Counted from the stretch's first letter, positions 1-6,291 are shown. The stretch is 6,291 nucleotides of DNA from Bacteroidota bacterium (GCA_023443765.1 JAEZTA010000181.1:1-6291), one strand, 5' to 3'. Notes: generated from the letters alone by a model not told the origin. Numbers and translations are program-made.

Positions 1-279
1 CAGCAGAGCCGTAACATTCTGCTCAGCGAAACGGCTCGTATCACGACCCAGCCGCAGTTGGAAATTTATGCCGACGACGTGAAATGTTCGCATGGCGCGA
101 CGGTGGGGCAGATGGATGCCGAGGCGATCCTGTACATGCGCCAGCGCGGTCTGAGCGAGTCCCAGGCCCGGCGGTTGCAGATCGAAGGATTCGTCGGCGA
201 TGTGGTGACCCGCTGCGGCATCGAGCCGTTGTGCGGGGCGATTCTGGAACTGGCGTCAGCCAAAATGGAAAAATTATAG
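1..279 (+). CDS. sufD: SufD, Fe-S cluster assembly scaffold subunit (3' end only)
   Basis: Only the last 92 residues are present; the frame is open from base 1 and ends at TAG 277-279. SufD is a non-catalytic partner in the cytosolic SufB-SufC-SufD complex, where Fe-S clusters are assembled from sulfur delivered by SufS. The visible part starts with the QQSRNILLSETARI segment of the SufB/SufD beta-helix core and continues into DDVKCSHGATVGQMD, the characteristic SufD signature (Cys codon 85-87, His codon 91-93). From family knowledge, this His corresponds to the E. coli SufD His360 needed at the SufB-SufD interface. SufB has CEHEAT-type sequence here instead, so SufD is the better call. The helical C-terminal tail (YMRQRGLSESQARRLQIEGF) is also typical. 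Full-length SufD is roughly 420-450 residues, so most of the gene lies upstream. sufS starts 2 bases after the stop, which indicates one operon. Confidence 0.95.
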   Translation, partial: QQSRNILLSETARITTQPQLEIYADDVKCSHGATVGQMDAEAILYMRQRGLSESQARRLQIEGFVGDVVTRCGIEPLCGAILELASAKMEKL

Positions 280-281
280 CG

Positions 282-1499
282 ATGTTCGACATCGAAAAAA
301 TACGCGGGGAGTTCCCGATCCTTTCGCGCGAGGTTTACGGCAAACCGCTGGTTTACCTCGACAGCGGGGCTACGGCCCAGAAACCCCGGTCGGTGATCGA
401 TACGGTCGATTATCTCCACCGCGACCTGAACGCCAACATCCACCGCGGGGTGCATTTCCTTTCGGAGGAGGCGACGGAGCGGTACGAGGCTGCCCGGGAG
501 CGGATCGCCGGGTTTATCGGTGCGGCAGGTAAAGAGGAGATCGTCTTTACGGCGGGCGCTACGGCGTCGCTCAATACGGTGGCTTATGCCTGGGGCGACG
601 CTTTCGTCAAGGCCGGGGACAATATCGTCGTGAGCGAGATGGAGCACCACTCCAACATCGTGCCGTGGCAGATGCTGGCCGAACGCCGGGGCGCTGAAAT
701 CCGCGTGCTTCCGTTCGACGATGCCGGGGTGCTGCGTACAGACCTGCTGCCTACGCTGATCGATGGACGTACGCGCATCGTAGCCGTGACCCAGGCGTCG
801 AACACGCTCGGGACGCGGCCCGACCTGCGGTCTATCGTCGGGGCGGCGCATGCCGCCGGGGCGATCGTCGTCGTCGACGGCTGTCAGGGTGTGGTCCACG
901 GCGGGGGCGATGTCCGGGAGATGGATTGCGACTTCTATGCTTTTTCGGGCCATAAACTCTACGGTCCGACGGGTATCGGCGTCCTTTACGGCAAACGGGA
1001 TTTGCTCGAAGCCATGCCGCCGTTTATGGGCGGCGGCGACATGGTCGATACAGTGACCTTCGCCAGGACGACTTATGCCCCCGTGCCGCTGAAGTTCGAA
1101 GCCGGAACGGCCAATTTCGTCGGGGCGATCGGGCTGGGCGAGGCTGTGAAATTCATGCAGCAGTTCGACCCGGCGGAGATCGATGCTCACGAAGAGGCGT
1201 TGCTGCGTCGCGCCACGGAGCGGCTGACGGCCATCGACGGCCTCCGGATTTACGGCACGGCGCCCGGCAAGTGCGCCATCGTGTCGTTCAACGTCGAGGG
1301 GGTGCATCCCTACGATATGGGCATGATCCTCGACAAACTGGGCATTGCGGTCCGCACGGGCCAGCACTGTGCCGAACCTGTGATGGACCACTATGGAACG
1401 ACCGGCATGTGCCGGGCTTCGTTCGCCCTCTACAATACACTTTCCGAGGCCGATGCGCTGGCCGACGGGGTCGAAAGGGCGGTGCGGATGCTGAGGTGA
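282..1499 (+). CDS. sufS: SufS, group II cysteine desulfurase (PLP-dependent)
   Basis: This 405-residue cytosolic enzyme removes sulfur from L-cysteine, giving alanine and an enzyme-bound persulfide that feeds the SufBCD scaffold. The length and landmarks match E. coli SufS almost residue for residue. EHHSNIVPWQ contains the cofactor-stacking His (about 123). VVVDG holds the Asp (199) that contacts the PLP ring nitrogen, followed by Gln202. FSGHK gives the Schiff-base Lys225. RTGQHCAEP gives the persulfide-forming Cys363, and CRAS contains the substrate-carboxylate Arg378. The short loop before Cys363 and the RTGxHCA motif indicate the SufS/CsdA group rather than IscS/NifS. The ATG at 282 was chosen because it begins the conserved N-terminus (MFDIEKIRGEFP) and follows the sufD stop by 2 bases; the frame stays open upstream to about 84, but that part overlaps sufD and is not conserved sequence. 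One small oddity is DGCQGVVH where DGAQ-type sequence is common. The sulfur-accepting partner (SufE or SufU) is not visible. Confidence 0.97.
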   Translation: MFDIEKIRGEFPILSREVYGKPLVYLDSGATAQKPRSVIDTVDYLHRDLNANIHRGVHFLSEEATERYEAARERIAGFIGAAGKEEIVFTAGATASLNTVAYAWGDAFVKAGDNIVVSEMEHHSNIVPWQMLAERRGAEIRVLPFDDAGVLRTDLLPTLIDGRTRIVAVTQASNTLGTRPDLRSIVGAAHAAGAIVVVDGCQGVVHGGGDVREMDCDFYAFSGHKLYGPTGIGVLYGKRDLLEAMPPFMGGGDMVDTVTFARTTYAPVPLKFEAGTANFVGAIGLGEAVKFMQQFDPAEIDAHEEALLRRATERLTAIDGLRIYGTAPGKCAIVSFNVEGVHPYDMGMILDKLGIAVRTGQHCAEPVMDHYGTTGMCRASFALYNTLSEADALADGVERAVRMLR

Positions 1500-1554
1500 G
1501 ATTATTAGAGTAAAACAAGACCGGATAAAATAACGGATATTAACTACTGAACCT

Positions 1555-2241
1555 ATGTTTATCGTACTCGAAGGATTGGACGGAGCGGGCAAATCGACCC
1601 AGATTCGTATGTTGCGTCAGCTGTTCGCTGAGCGGGGCGTGGAGAGCGAATACGTGCATTTCCCGCGTTTCGATGCACCGGTCTACGGGGAATTGGTCGC
1701 CCGCTTCCTGCGCGGCGAGTTTGGCGGAGTGAACGAGGTCGATCCCTACCTTGTGGCCCTGCTCTTTGCGGGCGACCGTGCTGCGGCCGGTCCGCAGATC
1801 CGCACGTGGATCGCCGAAGGCAAAGCCGTGATCCTCGACCGTTACGTCTATTCGAATGTAGGTTTCCAGTGTGCCAAACTTCCCGCCGGGGAGCAGCGCG
1901 ACCGCCTTGCGCAGTGGATCCTCGACCTGGAATTCGGTTACAACAACCTGCCGCGTCCCGACCTGTCGCTGTTCCTCGACGTGCCGTTCGCTTTCACCGA
2001 AAGCAAGCTCACGGAGGTTCGCGAGGGCGACGACCGCGACTACCTGCAGGGCCGCAACGATATTCACGAGGGCGCCCTCGACCTGCAGCAGCGGGTCCGC
2101 GAGGTCTACCTTCAGGCCGCTGCCCGGGACGCTTCGCTGTGTGTGGTCGATTGCAGCGATCCGTCGGGGGCGATGGGTACTCCCGAATATATTTTTGAAA
2201 AAATACGTGCCGCGCTGGCCCCGATACTCGACGAGCGATGA
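1555..2241 (+). CDS. tmk: Thymidylate kinase (dTMP kinase)
   Basis: This 228-residue cytosolic enzyme phosphorylates dTMP to dTDP with ATP, an essential step toward dTTP. Visible motifs, in order, are a Walker A P-loop GLDGAGKST (residues 7-15), HFPRFDAPVYG (35-45) in the dTMP-binding region with the FPR signature, FAGDR (71-75), the LDRYVYSN segment (94-101) with the family DRY motif, RPDLSLFLDVP (134-144), and a LID region rich in Arg (about 156-171, ending GRNDIHE). The protein is slightly longer than the 213-residue E. coli enzyme, but FQCAKL and DYLQGRNDIHE are typical of Bacteroidetes Tmk as I recall them. The P-loop lacks the Arg found in the human type, and basic residues sit in the LID instead, as in bacterial type II enzymes. 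The ATG at 1555 places the P-loop right at the N-terminus, as expected. It lies 55 bases after sufS with no terminator between, and its TGA overlaps the next start (ATGA at 2238-2241). Confidence 0.97.
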   Translation: MFIVLEGLDGAGKSTQIRMLRQLFAERGVESEYVHFPRFDAPVYGELVARFLRGEFGGVNEVDPYLVALLFAGDRAAAGPQIRTWIAEGKAVILDRYVYSNVGFQCAKLPAGEQRDRLAQWILDLEFGYNNLPRPDLSLFLDVPFAFTESKLTEVREGDDRDYLQGRNDIHEGALDLQQRVREVYLQAAARDASLCVVDCSDPSGAMGTPEYIFEKIRAALAPILDER

Positions 2242-3344
2242 GGAAGACCCGGGTATTTAAAATCATAGCCAATATCTGCCGGCTGATCCTGGCGTGTACG
2301 TTTATCCTTTCGGGCTTTACGAAGGTGATCGACCCGTGGGGCACGGCGCTGAAAGTCAATGAATACCTCTCGATCTACGGGATCGAATACCTGCAGCCTG
2401 CGGCGATGACCTTCTCGATCTGGCTGTGTGGCGCAGAGCTGATGATGGGCTGCATGCTGCTCTTCAAGGTTCGCATCCGCCTGATTTCGATCTTCGCCGT
2501 GCTGTCGATGATCTTCTTCACGCTGCTGACGCTGCTGAGCGCCACGCTTATCCCCGTTGAGGATTGCGGTTGCTTTGGCGAAGCGCTGAAACTCTCGCCG
2601 TGGGAGACTTTCGTGAAGAACGTCGTGCTGCTGCCGATGGCTTTTGTGGTGTGGTGGCGTTACCGTCCCGACAAGATTTTCGCATTCAAACCGCTGGAAA
2701 TCGTGCTGACCTGCACGTTCTTCTTCCTGGCGATGTACCTCGGCTATTACTGCTATATCCACCTGCCGCTGATCGACTTCCTGCCCTATAAGGTCGGAGT
2801 CAATATCCACGAGGCGATGCAGGCCCCCGTCGTCGAACCCGGCGAATCGGAGACCGTGCTGATCTACCGCAACCGGGAGACGGGCCGGGAAAGGGAGTTT
2901 TCGCTCGAAGACACCGAGTGGCAGGATGCTGAAAAGTGGGAGTGGGTCGATACGCGCACTACGAGCGAAGTCCCGGCCGTCAGGCCCCTCGTGAGCGAAT
3001 TCGCCCTGCGCGATGCCGAGGGTGATGCCACGGAGAAGGTCCTCACAATGCCGGGACGGGTTTACATGCTCTGCGTCACGGCCTTCGACCGTCTGTCGAG
3101 GCCCTGCACCCGGCGTATGGCGCGGCTCGTGGAGCATGCCCGCGAAGAGGGCGCACACGTGGTCTGCCTGACGCCCGATCCGCTCTACGGCGTTACGTGG
3201 CACGATTTCGGTACGGGGGAGGTGCGGTGTTACAACATCGACGCCTCGACGATGAAAACCATGCTCCGCGCCAACAACGGACTCGTCGTGCTGGACGACG
3301 GGGTCATCTCGTCTAAAAAGAATTGTCGCGATATTCGTCCGTAG
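2238..3344 (+). CDS. DoxX/MauE-like membrane protein with thioredoxin-like C-terminal domain (BT_3928-type)
   Basis: This is a 368-residue inner-membrane protein whose biochemical role is not established. I read five membrane segments at about 11-27, 56-77, 82-105, 124-140 and 152-174. The charged loops KVRIR (77-81) and RYRPDK (141-146) fit the cytosolic side, so the N-terminus is inside and the large C-terminal part (about 175-368) is periplasmic. The first four helices resemble the DoxX/MauE fold: FILSGFTKVIDPWG after helix 1 and DCGCFG (109-114) on the periplasmic loop after helix 3. DCGCFG is a hallmark of MauE-related proteins, which are linked to disulfide or redox maturation. The end of the protein (NIDASTMKTMLRANNGLVVLDDG) resembles the last part of a thioredoxin fold, but there is no CxxC; single Cys residues lie at 279, 290, 310, 331 and 363. 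The start overlaps the tmk stop by 4 bases, suggesting translational coupling. A terminator follows 25 bases after the stop. The family assignment is from recall of Bacteroides homologues; the redox role is inference. Confidence 0.85.
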   Translation: MRKTRVFKIIANICRLILACTFILSGFTKVIDPWGTALKVNEYLSIYGIEYLQPAAMTFSIWLCGAELMMGCMLLFKVRIRLISIFAVLSMIFFTLLTLLSATLIPVEDCGCFGEALKLSPWETFVKNVVLLPMAFVVWWRYRPDKIFAFKPLEIVLTCTFFFLAMYLGYYCYIHLPLIDFLPYKVGVNIHEAMQAPVVEPGESETVLIYRNRETGREREFSLEDTEWQDAEKWEWVDTRTTSEVPAVRPLVSEFALRDAEGDATEKVLTMPGRVYMLCVTAFDRLSRPCTRRMARLVEHAREEGAHVVCLTPDPLYGVTWHDFGTGEVRCYNIDASTMKTMLRANNGLVVLDDGVISSKKNCRDIRP

Positions 3345-3369
3345 AGACATCCTGCGACCTGCTGGTATG

Positions 3370-3406
3370 AAAGTTGACTTTGATTTCAAAGTCAACTTTT
3401 TGTTTT
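3370..3406 (+). terminator. Rho-independent terminator after the sufS-tmk-DoxX block
   Basis: A perfect 13-bp inverted repeat (arms 3370-3382 and 3387-3399, AAAGTTGACTTTG against its complement) encloses a 4-base ATTT loop and is followed by T-rich sequence, TTTTTGTTTT counting from the end of the second arm. It starts 25 bases after the membrane-protein stop. There is no comparable T-run on the opposite strand, so it should act mainly on + strand transcription. It separates the suf/tmk block from the efflux genes. Confidence 0.9.
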
Positions 3407-3542
3407 GGCACCCCGTGTTTGCAGACATCCATATTGATCGCCGTGTACTCTGAATTTATGCGAAACAGGAAAATCCCGATGTTCTGCAAAGTCCGTCCGG
3501 AAGGTCTGAAGTATGCATAAACGATTGTTTTGTAGTCATGCG

Positions 3543-3563
3543 ATGTAATTAAAATATGTAATT
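3543..3563 (+). repeat. Tandem 8-bp direct repeat (ATGTAATT x2), possible operator
   Basis: ATGTAATT occurs at 3543-3550 and again at 3556-3563 with 5 bases between, a 13-base period. The second copy runs into the TTG of the candidate -33 element. It lies in the AT-rich gap about 80-100 bases ahead of the efflux adaptor start. The repeat is directly visible; a regulator-binding role is inference, and short repeats in AT-rich sequence can arise by chance. Confidence 0.3.
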
Positions 3564-3592
3564 GTCAGGCCTGCAAATTGTGTATACATTAG
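3562..3592 (+). promoter_or_regulatory. Candidate Bacteroidetes-type promoter for the efflux operon
   Basis: TTG at 3562-3564 is followed after 20 bases by TACATTAG at 3585-3592. The Bacteroidetes primary sigma factor consensus is TTG near -33 and TAnnTTTG near -7, so the -7 match has one mismatch and the spacing is in range. It would place transcription start near 3600 and leave a leader of about 45 bases before the adaptor ATG. An 8-bp palindrome, TGTATACA (3581-3588), overlaps the -7 element and could be a repressor contact. A second weaker -7-like sequence, TAATCTTG at 3623-3630, has no TTG at proper distance. The strong terminator upstream makes a promoter somewhere in this gap likely; the exact site is uncertain. 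Confidence 0.4.
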
Positions 3593-3642
3593 ATGGGGCA
3601 ACAGTAAGGAATTTCAGATCGTTAATCTTGAACTTTTATCGT

Positions 3643-4671
3643 ATGCGAACAATCCTCATTTTATCTTTTGCCCTGCTTCTCGGGGCATGTTCCCGCAGAA
3701 CGCCTGCCCCCGCGGTGGTACGCCCCGTGAAAGTTACGACAGCGGCAGGCGCGGGCCTTATCGACAAGGATTTCGCCGGCATGGCTACACCCGACGATGC
3801 TGTGAACCTCGCTTTTAAAGTGTCGGGGCAGGTCCTCGACATTCCCGTCGCGCAGGGTGCGAGCGTGAAGAAGGGGGCGCTGCTCGCCGAACTCGATCCC
3901 CGCGACATCGAATTGCAGGTCTCGGCGTCCCGTTCGGCCTTCGAGGAGGCCCGCTCGCAGCAGCAGCGCATGCAGCGGCTGCTGGAGCACCAGGCCGTGT
4001 CGCGGCAGGAGGCCGAAGCGGCCGCAACACGTTATGCGCAGGCCCGGTCGACCTATGAAAACTCCCTCGACCTGTTGAAGGATACGCGCCTGAAAGCCCC
4101 GTTTGCCGGAGTCGTCGAGCGGAAGTACGTCGATAATTTCGAACGGGTGCAGGCCGGGCAGTCGGTCCTGCGGCTGGTCAACCCCGTCACTACGACCGTG
4201 CAGTTCACGCTGCCCGAAAACGGGCTGGAACTGCTGCGCGACAGCACGACGCGTTTCACTGTCGAATTCGACAATTACCGCGGCGTGGCGATTCCGGCCC
4301 GCCTGAAGGAGTATGTCGAAACTTCGTCCGACGCCTCGGGATTTCCCGTGTCGCTGACCCTTAAAAACCCCGATCCGGCCCGTTACCGCATCTCGCCCGG
4401 CATGTCGTGTTCGATCACCATGCAGAGCGCTGATCCGGTTCCCAACGCCGTGTCGTTGCCCGTCTCGGCCATCTATGCACCGGCCGAGGGCGGGAATTAT
4501 GTCTGGGTAGTCGGAACGGACGACCGCGTCAAGCGGCGGGAAGTGAAGCTCGGGGAGCTGTTCGGCAGCAACCGGGTGGTTATCGACAGCGGCCTTGCGC
4601 CCGGCGAACGGGTCGTGACGGCAGGCGTCTACCAATTGCGCGAGGATGAACGGGTTCGTATCATAAAATAA
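3643..4671 (+). CDS. RND efflux periplasmic adaptor lipoprotein (HlyD/AcrA family)
   Basis: This 342-residue membrane fusion protein should link the downstream RND permease to an outer-membrane channel. From ATG 3643 the N-terminus is a lipoprotein signal: MR, a hydrophobic stretch, and lipobox LGAC with the lipidated Cys at 16. The frame is open back to a TTG at 3562, but that extension would bury the signal, so 3643 is preferred. Next come the first half of a biotinyl/lipoyl-like domain (about 56-91, LAFKVSGQVLDIPVAQG), a short alpha-helical coiled-coil hairpin rich in Gln, Glu, Ala and Arg (about 92-146), and the second lipoyl half (about 147-180, RLKAPFAGVVERKYVDNFE). A beta-barrel follows (about 183-262), then a membrane-proximal domain (about 265-342) with LPVSAIYAP and GLAPGERVVTAGVYQL. 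Length and order are usual for the family. The permease begins 7 bases after the stop, so the two are surely co-transcribed. The substrate cannot be told from sequence. Confidence 0.93.
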   Translation: MRTILILSFALLLGACSRRTPAPAVVRPVKVTTAAGAGLIDKDFAGMATPDDAVNLAFKVSGQVLDIPVAQGASVKKGALLAELDPRDIELQVSASRSAFEEARSQQQRMQRLLEHQAVSRQEAEAAATRYAQARSTYENSLDLLKDTRLKAPFAGVVERKYVDNFERVQAGQSVLRLVNPVTTTVQFTLPENGLELLRDSTTRFTVEFDNYRGVAIPARLKEYVETSSDASGFPVSLTLKNPDPARYRISPGMSCSITMQSADPVPNAVSLPVSAIYAPAEGGNYVWVVGTDDRVKRREVKLGELFGSNRVVIDSGLAPGERVVTAGVYQLREDERVRIIK

Positions 4672-4678
4672 AGCTGCC

Positions 4679-6291
4679 ATGAACCTACCCGAATACTCAT
4701 TGCGCAGCGCTAAAGTAATCTATTTCTTCCTTTTCGTGCTGCTGGCGGGAGGGGCCCTGGGCTTCGTCACGCTGGGCAAGAAGGAGGATTCGGTCTTCGT
4801 CATCAAGAGTGCGTCGCTCGTCTGTTCCTATCCGGGAGCTACGCCGCAGGAGGTCGAAGAACTGATTACCGAGCCTGTCGAACGCGAGGTGCAGTCGATG
4901 CGCCGCGTACACAAAATCACGTCGGAATCCTACTACGGGCTTTCGAAAATACAGGTCGAACTGGACCCTGCCACGCCTGCTACGGAAATTCCGCAGATGT
5001 GGGACGAACTGCGCCGTAAGGTGCTCAACGTCCAGCCGCGCCTCCCTGCCGGGGCTTCCCCGGTCACCGTTGCCGATGATTTCGGCGACGTTTACGGCAT
5101 CTACTACGGTCTGTCGATCGACGACGGCTTCACATGGTCGGAACTGCGCGATTGGGCTCAGCGACTCAAGACGGCGCTCGTGACGGTCGACGGTGTGCAG
5201 AAAGTGACGCTCTACGGCGAGCAGACGCCCGTGGTGAACGTCTACGTCAGTCTGGCGACGCTGGCCAATTTCGCCATCCGTCCCGAGACGATCGTTTCGA
5301 CCATCAGCCAGCAGAATACCATCGTCAACAGCGGTGAGAAGCAGGCCGGGAAACTCCAGGTACAGATATTGGAAGACGGGACCTACAAGAACCTCGACGA
5401 CCTCTCGAACCAGTTGCTGATCTCCTCGTCGGGCAAGCAGTACCGGCTGGGCGACATTGCCCGCGTGGAGCGGGGATATGCCGAGCCGCCGCAGACGATG
5501 ATGCGCGTCGACGGCCGCCGTGCCGTGGGCATCGGCATCTCGACTGAAGCGCAGGTCGACGTGGTGAAGACCGGTGAGAAGATCGACGCCCTGCTGGCGT
5601 CGCTCACCCGGCAGATGCCCGTGGGCATGGACCTGACGGTGCTCTATCCCGAAAACCGCATCGCCAGGGAGGCCAATTCCACGTTCATCCTCAACCTGGC
5701 CGAGTCGGTGGGCATCGTCATTCTGATCATCATGCTCGTCATGGGCTTCCGCGCCGGGGTGCTGATCGGTAGTTCGCTCCTGTTTTCGATCGGCGGCACG
5801 CTGCTGCTGATGCAGTTCCTGGGCGAAGGACTGAACCGCACGTCGCTTGCGGGTTTCATCATCGCCATGGGCATGCTCGTCGATAATGCCATCGTCGTCA
5901 CCGATAATGCACAACAGGCCATGCTGCGGGGCGTGGCGCGCCGCAGCGCCGTCGTCGACGGAGCCAACGCCCCGCGGTGGAGCCTGCTCGGCGCCACGCT
6001 GATCGCCATATTCTCGTTCCTGCCGCTGTATCTTGCCCCTTCGTCGGTGGCCGAGATGGTCAAGCCGCTGTTCGTCGTGCTGGCCCTCTCGCTGCTGCTG
6101 AGCTGGGTGCTGGCCCTGACGCAGACCCCGCTGTTCGGCGATTTCATGCTGCGCGTGAAGCCCATCGACCACGATCCGTACGACACGCGTTTCTACCGGG
6201 CTTTCGACCGTTTCCTGGCCCTGATGCTGCGGTGGCGGTGGGCCGTCGCGGCGACGGTCGCGGGGCTGTTCGTCCTGTCGCTGGCCGTCAT
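4679..6291 (+). CDS. RND-family efflux permease (AcrB superfamily), 5' half only
   Basis: The frame is open from ATG 4679 to the window end, giving 537 residues of a protein that is normally about 1000-1050 long. RND permeases are inner-membrane trimers that use proton flow to expel drugs, metabolites or metals through the adaptor and outer-membrane channel. Visible parts are TM1 (about 13-31), then GKKEDSVFVIKSA and YPGATPQEVEELITEPVE at the start of the first porter region. The periplasmic porter and docking loops run to about 335, TM2 covers about 338-356, TM3 about 360-380, and TM4 about 390-408 with GMLVDNAIVVTDN. TM5 lies near 435-453, TM6 near 462-481, and TM7 begins at about 521. In AcrB, TM4 carries Asp407-Asp408 in the proton relay; here the pair is Asp402-Asn403. 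The start is supported by the family-like N-terminus (MNLPEYSLRSAKVIYFFL) and the 7-base gap from the adaptor stop. The charged N-terminal sequence and single-Asp TM4 resemble many Bacteroidetes RND pumps rather than AcrB itself. Substrate unknown. Confidence 0.94.
   Translation, partial: MNLPEYSLRSAKVIYFFLFVLLAGGALGFVTLGKKEDSVFVIKSASLVCSYPGATPQEVEELITEPVEREVQSMRRVHKITSESYYGLSKIQVELDPATPATEIPQMWDELRRKVLNVQPRLPAGASPVTVADDFGDVYGIYYGLSIDDGFTWSELRDWAQRLKTALVTVDGVQKVTLYGEQTPVVNVYVSLATLANFAIRPETIVSTISQQNTIVNSGEKQAGKLQVQILEDGTYKNLDDLSNQLLISSSGKQYRLGDIARVERGYAEPPQTMMRVDGRRAVGIGISTEAQVDVVKTGEKIDALLASLTRQMPVGMDLTVLYPENRIAREANSTFILNLAESVGIVILIIMLVMGFRAGVLIGSSLLFSIGGTLLLMQFLGEGLNRTSLAGFIIAMGMLVDNAIVVTDNAQQAMLRGVARRSAVVDGANAPRWSLLGATLIAIFSFLPLYLAPSSVAEMVKPLFVVLALSLLLSWVLALTQTPLFGDFMLRVKPIDHDPYDTRFYRAFDRFLALMLRWRWAVAATVAGLFVLSLAV

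Larger units (their letters stand above)
3407..3642. other. Intergenic region without a credible gene
   Basis: This gap between the terminator and the efflux adaptor is visibly richer in A/T than the flanking genes. Apart from the promoter candidate and the short repeats noted separately, I see no tRNA, riboswitch-like fold or conserved coding sequence. The only short forward frame of note is a 20-codon ORF at 3458-3520, which has no supporting feature. No local regulator gene (for example a TetR or AraC family member) fits in it. Confidence 0.7.

Noticed and set aside
84..281. N-terminal extension of sufS to an upstream start
   Set aside because: It would overlap most of the sufD tail in another frame and adds Arg/Gly/Pro-rich sequence with no family similarity; the ATG at 282 matches the family N-terminus.
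66..1592. Very long minus-strand open frame (508 codons) across sufD/sufS
   Set aside because: It lies opposite well-supported genes, its protein is rich in Arg, His, Asp and Pro with no recognisable domain, and such frames are expected opposite GC-rich codons. The same holds for the minus-strand frames at 2112-3428, 3661-4680 and 4697-6172.
3370..3399. The perfect inverted repeat as an operator or mobile-element end
   Set aside because: The short loop, the following T-run and the position 25 bases after a stop codon fit a terminator; no transposase or target duplication is nearby.
3458..3520. 20-codon forward ORF in the intergenic gap
   Set aside because: It has no recognised similarity, no plausible translation signal, and an in-frame stop just upstream; a chance frame or unrecognisable remnant is as likely.
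3562..3642. Upstream TTG start for the efflux adaptor
   Set aside because: It would put 27 residues in front of a clear lipoprotein signal and overlap the likely promoter.
3407..3642. Possible small RNA, riboswitch or tRNA in the gap
   Set aside because: I could not find a convincing stem set or conserved motif, and no second terminator-like hairpin ends such a transcript.

Overview
The window looks like a stretch of chromosome from a GC-rich member of the Bacteroidales. An Alistipes-like (Rikenellaceae) source is the best guess, inferred from the Bacteroidetes-type protein sequences, the strong G/C preference at third codon positions, and the lack of clear Shine-Dalgarno sequences before the starts. 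All six genes supported here lie on the + strand and run nearly end to end. The long minus-strand open frames are by-products of the GC-rich codon usage.

Left part (1-3344): the 3' end of sufD, then sufS two bases later, close the SUF iron-sulfur cluster assembly operon. SufS takes sulfur from cysteine, and SufD belongs to the SufB-C-D scaffold on which clusters are built. After a 55-base gap with no visible terminator comes tmk (dTMP kinase, DNA precursor synthesis). Its stop codon overlaps the start of a five-helix membrane protein of the DoxX/MauE-like 'BT_3928' type that carries a thioredoxin-like C-terminal domain of unknown function. A strong 13-bp hairpin followed by a T-run (3370-3406) ends this transcription block.

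Middle (3407-3642): an AT-richer gap with no credible gene. It holds a candidate Bacteroidetes-type promoter, an 8-bp direct repeat and an 8-bp palindrome just upstream of the efflux genes.

Right part (3643-6291): a tripartite efflux operon. A lipoprotein periplasmic adaptor (HlyD/AcrA-like) is followed 7 bases later by an RND inner-membrane permease (AcrB superfamily), which runs off the window about halfway through. The outer-membrane channel is not in view and may lie downstream.

I found no mobile element, CRISPR array, RNA gene or clearly undescribed system. The least understood item is the DoxX/MauE-like protein coupled to tmk. The most testable regulatory signal is the repeat cluster ahead of the efflux operon.
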